A stretch of 36,143 nt of DNA from Saprospiraceae bacterium (GTDB lineage: Bacteria > Bacteroidota > Bacteroidia > Chitinophagales > Saprospiraceae). The DNA is taken from assembly GCA_016787285.1 (NCBI GenBank), contig JAEUUV010000090.1, forward strand, positions 1 to 36,143, in the 5' to 3' direction. Position 1 is the first letter of the stretch, and each line of letters begins with the position of its first letter. A program made the position numbers and the translations under genes. This document shows, piece by piece, positions 33,520 through 36,143 of this stretch. Under the pieces are notes generated by a model. It did no database searches and was not told where the DNA came from. It worked only from the letters and a program-made list of their open reading frames with translations.

Positions 33520-34986
33520 ATGCAGCGAAAACAATCTGTACGCTACTGGCTGGCCTTTTTTTGCTTGTTGACATCGGTCGCGCCGGTACTGGCACAAGAT
33601 GAAGCCGATCTCCCCGAACCCGATACCACGGAAATTTTCACTGCCAAAGGCGGCTATGCCTTGCCAACCGAAACGGAACTTCGGGAGCGCCTCGGCAACC
33701 TGCGCGGCTGTCTGGAACTCAAAACGAACGGTGTCGTGCAAGGCTATGTGCGCACCTACCTCCAGTTGAAGTCCGAAAAAACCCGCATAATGCTCGGGCG
33801 CCGCCTCACATATTTCCCGCTTTTCGAGGAAAAACTGAAAGAACATGGCCTGCCTGCCGACCTGAAATACTTGGCCGTAGTGGAGTCGGCTCTGAACGCC
33901 AAAGCCGTATCCCGCGTGGGCGCCACCGGACTCTGGCAATTCATGCCCTACACCGGAAAAGACTACGACCTGCTGCAAAATTCTGCTGTAGACGAGCGCA
34001 GCGATGCGGTTAAAAGCACCGAAGCCGCCGTGCAGTACCTCAAAGACCTGTACCGGCAATACAACGACTGGGCACTTGCTCTCGCGGCGTACAACACCGG
34101 CCCGGGACGGGTAAATGCGGCTATCAAACGCGCACACAGCCGCGATTTTTGGGATATCCAACGCTTTTTGCCCAAAGAAACACGCAACTACGTGCCGGCA
34201 TTTATCGCTGCCACTTATATCTGCAACTACTTCAGCCTGCACAAACTGGACATGCTGGAGCCGGACAACGACGAGCAACTGACCACCTACCTCCGGGTAC
34301 ACGAAGCCATTTCGTTTCAGGATATCGCCGATGCTACCGGCCTTGACTATGGCGTCATCCGTACCCTGAATGCCGGATTTAAACGCGACTACGTGCCGGC
34401 AAGCGAAAAAGGCTACTATGTGATGCTGCCCCAACGCGTCATGCCCGCCTTCCTGCGCTACCTGAACGGTCTCGGTGGCCGGCGCTACACGCTTGAAAGT
34501 CTGAAAGCCTCCCCCAATACCAACCTCGGCGACGGTCGCTACTGGCAACTCACCGTCACCGTGCAGCAAGCCGACAACGTGGAAAATGTGGCGGCCATGC
34601 TCGGGTGCCATGTCGAACACCTGAAATCCTGGAACGACATTACGGACAATACCGTGCAAGCCGGTACTCGCCTGCAAGTATGGCGTCCGGTTTTTGTATT
34701 CAAACACTCGCCCCTGCGTATCGAAGCGCCAAAGCAGGATGCCGCCAAGCCTGCGAAATCCAATACGACCACTACTTCAAACGCCATCGTCCCGACCGAC
34801 CCGGTGCCGGTACTGAAGCGCGAGGAAGCCGAGCAATTCAAACAATACCAATACCACACGGTGCGCCGAAACGAATCGCTGGACGACATTGCCCGTGAAT
34901 TCGGCACACCAACCGAAACCCTGCGCAAACTGAATAATTGCGAAACCGTCAGCGTCGGCATGCGCTTGAAAGTGAAAGAATTATAG
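33520..34986 (+). CDS. MltD-like lytic transglycosylase with LysM domains
   Basis: A 488-residue exported enzyme: signal peptide to about residue 25 (SVAPVLAQ), then a family 1 soluble lytic transglycosylase domain with catalytic Glu122 in YLAVVESALNAKAVSRVGATGLWQF and LALAAYNTGPGRV. A LysM-like segment lies at about 346-397 (DNVENVAAMLGCHVEHLKSWN) and a clear LysM at 444-488 (YHTVRRNESLDDIAREFG). It cleaves peptidoglycan between MurNAc and GlcNAc in the periplasm, with LysM anchoring it to glycan. MltD is the closest named member. It ends at a terminator and is alone. Confidence 0.9.
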   Translation: MQRKQSVRYWLAFFCLLTSVAPVLAQDEADLPEPDTTEIFTAKGGYALPTETELRERLGNLRGCLELKTNGVVQGYVRTYLQLKSEKTRIMLGRRLTYFPLFEEKLKEHGLPADLKYLAVVESALNAKAVSRVGATGLWQFMPYTGKDYDLLQNSAVDERSDAVKSTEAAVQYLKDLYRQYNDWALALAAYNTGPGRVNAAIKRAHSRDFWDIQRFLPKETRNYVPAFIAATYICNYFSLHKLDMLEPDNDEQLTTYLRVHEAISFQDIADATGLDYGVIRTLNAGFKRDYVPASEKGYYVMLPQRVMPAFLRYLNGLGGRRYTLESLKASPNTNLGDGRYWQLTVTVQQADNVENVAAMLGCHVEHLKSWNDITDNTVQAGTRLQVWRPVFVFKHSPLRIEAPKQDAAKPAKSNTTTTSNAIVPTDPVPVLKREEAEQFKQYQYHTVRRNESLDDIAREFGTPTETLRKLNNCETVSVGMRLKVKEL

Positions 34987-35009
34987 TCAATTTTGACCTT
35001 ATCCCCCCG

Positions 35010-35047
35010 GAGGCCCGCTGCAAATACGCCGCGGGCCTCTTTTTTTT
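35010..35047 (+). terminator. Intrinsic terminator of the transglycosylase gene
   Basis: A 9-bp perfect GC-rich stem (35010-35018 with 35031-35039) around a 12-base loop is followed by eight T. It lies 24 bases after the stop. Confidence 0.85.
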
Positions 35048-35129
35048 GAGGCAGATGCCCGAACTTTGCCCGCACCACCAACCAGCCCAATGCCGATTTT
35101 ATCCGTTCACGTTCAAACTCAATCCTCCC

Positions 35130-35903
35130 ATGACACGCGCACTTTTAATCGAAGATGAACCCGAAGGTCTGGCCAACCTCCAGAACATGCTCCACAAGTA
35201 TTGCCCGGATGTGGAGGTCGTCGCTACCGGCGGCTCCAATGCCGACCTGCTCCGCCTGACCGCGGAAGACCGCGACACCCAGTACGATGTCGCCTTCCTC
35301 GATATTGACCTCCCCGACGGACTTGTGTTTCAGGGGCTTGAGCAAATGGACGAAATTCCGTTCGACATCATTTTTGTGACCGCCTATAACGAGTACGCCC
35401 TGCCGGCCTTCGATTTTTCGGCGGTGGACTACGTGCTCAAGCCCATCGAACCCGAGGACCTGCGCCGGGCCGTCAGCCGCACCCGCATAAACCGCAAATC
35501 GAACAACATCAAGCAGCGGGTGGAACTGCTCCAGCAGAACTACTCACCTACTATGCCCAATGCCTTTGAAAAAATCGGCATCTCGGGCCTTGACGGGGTA
35601 CATTTTGTGCGCCTGAGCGACATTGTGCGTCTCGAAGCAGAAGACAACTACACGCATTTTATCCTCAAAACCGGCAGCAAAATCACCGCCAGCAAAACGA
35701 TCAAAGCCTACGAAGACACCCTGCTTCGCCTCAATTTTGTGCGTGTGCACAAAAAACACATCGTGAACATGAACTTCATGAAAACCTATATCAAAGGCGA
35801 AGGCGGCTACCTGAAACTCGAAAACGGCGATACCGTAGAGGTTTCACGCCGGAAAAAAGGCCCGCTCATGGACTCCGTCCGACGGCACTTCGGGGAAATG
35901 TAG
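35130..35903 (+). CDS. LytTR-type response regulator
   Basis: A 257-residue transcription factor. The receiver domain (1 to about 120) has ALLIEDEPE, phospho-acceptor Asp58 in FLDIDLPDG, the conserved Thr in FVTAYNEYA and Lys in VLKPIEP. The C-terminal LytTR domain (about 150-253) contains IVRLEAEDNYTHF, ASKTIKAYEDTLLRLNFVRVHKKHIVN and VEVSRRKKG, which bind DNA. It should be phosphorylated by a histidine kinase of the 7TM or His-kinase (LytS) type, not seen in the window. The ATG at 35130 was chosen because the receiver begins there. Confidence 0.92.
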   Translation: MTRALLIEDEPEGLANLQNMLHKYCPDVEVVATGGSNADLLRLTAEDRDTQYDVAFLDIDLPDGLVFQGLEQMDEIPFDIIFVTAYNEYALPAFDFSAVDYVLKPIEPEDLRRAVSRTRINRKSNNIKQRVELLQQNYSPTMPNAFEKIGISGLDGVHFVRLSDIVRLEAEDNYTHFILKTGSKITASKTIKAYEDTLLRLNFVRVHKKHIVNMNFMKTYIKGEGGYLKLENGDTVEVSRRKKGPLMDSVRRHFGEM

Positions 35904-35956
35904 GAGGGTTTGCAACTCTTCGGCTTTCCCAATCGGCATCCTTTCCGCCGAATCAT

Positions 35957-35964
35957 TACTTTTG
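35957..35964 (+). promoter_or_regulatory. Candidate -7 element for the last gene
   Basis: TACTTTTG matches TAnnTTTG exactly. It lies 140 bases before the start codon at 36104, with the long palindrome between them. No TTG lies at the usual distance. Confidence 0.35.
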
Positions 35965-36004
35965 CGCGGCCCGCTAAAAACGGGCTTTCACGTTCAACCC
36001 ACAA

Positions 36005-36088
36005 CGCTTCGGATTCGGGTTGGTTTACCTGCCCTGCACAGCCGCATGCGGCGGTGCAGGGCAGGTAAACCAACCCGAATCCGAAGCG
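36005..36088. repeat. 84-bp near-perfect palindrome in the leader of the last gene
   Basis: Arms of 35 bases (36005-36039 and 36054-36088) are fully complementary. Inside, after one A/G mismatch pair, a 12-base palindrome (36041-36052) continues the symmetry. It ends 15 bases before the next start codon. Confidence 0.85.
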
Positions 36089-36103
36089 GTTACATTCCGT
36101 ACT

Positions 36104-36143
36104 ATGGGCGATTTTTACAAAATTTTTAAACGCGAAAAAAAAG
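36104..36143 (+). CDS. Start of a gene, cut by the window end
   Basis: ATG at 36104 opens a frame encoding MGDFYKIFKREKK up to the window edge. A basic, Lys-rich start of this kind is common in FtsY of Bacteroidota, but thirteen residues cannot settle that, and the window ends inside an A-rich run. Confidence 0.3.
   Translation, partial: MGDFYKIFKREKK

Overview
The window comes from a moderately GC-rich member of the Bacteroidota, most likely a Saprospiria-type lineage (phylum confident, class tentative). The phylum call rests on a SusC/SusD transporter operon, a type IX secretion sorting domain, Bacteroidota-style lipoproteins, a short 82-residue ATP synthase epsilon subunit encoded next to beta, a LytTR regulator, and promoter-like TTG-N19-23-TAnnTTTG elements in place of E. 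coli-type boxes.

Region 1 (1-5040) is a defence or accessory locus. It holds the 3' end of a type III modification methyltransferase, its Res helicase-nuclease, and then a two-unit tandem array. Each unit is a small helical protein gene followed by an HNH nuclease gene, and the units are separated by copies of a short orphan C-terminal coding tail. The first HNH gene is broken by an in-frame stop and the loss of a metal-binding cysteine.

Region 2 (5072-9713) has a large T9SS-exported surface protein on the minus strand and an unrecognised helical protein on the plus strand.

Region 3 (9800-11532) is an AT-rich island with two translationally coupled minus-strand genes: an OLD/AAA-like ATPase and a small protein carrying a D...ExK nuclease signature. 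It is the best candidate here for an undescribed defence system.

Region 4 (11721-20828) is mostly housekeeping: a DUF3109 protein, fabG, an MFS exporter, gcvH, an FKBP lipoprotein, a TlpA-like protein, a Uma2 protein, recO, an MtfA-like protein with a degraded zinc site, tRNA-Phe and lpxK.

Region 5 (20818-27697) has kynurenine 3-monooxygenase, then a susC-susD-lipoprotein operon for nutrient uptake.

Region 6 (28010-36143) has panB-mltG, a surface lipoprotein, atpD-atpC, a MltD-like LysM transglycosylase, a LytTR response regulator and the first codons of one more gene.

Intergenic spaces are rich in structure. There are long inverted repeats built from short repeated words, a 9-bp repeat family shared by the recO leader and the atpD-atpC junction, heptamer tandem repeats near gene starts and ends, and an 84-bp near-palindrome in the leader of the last gene.
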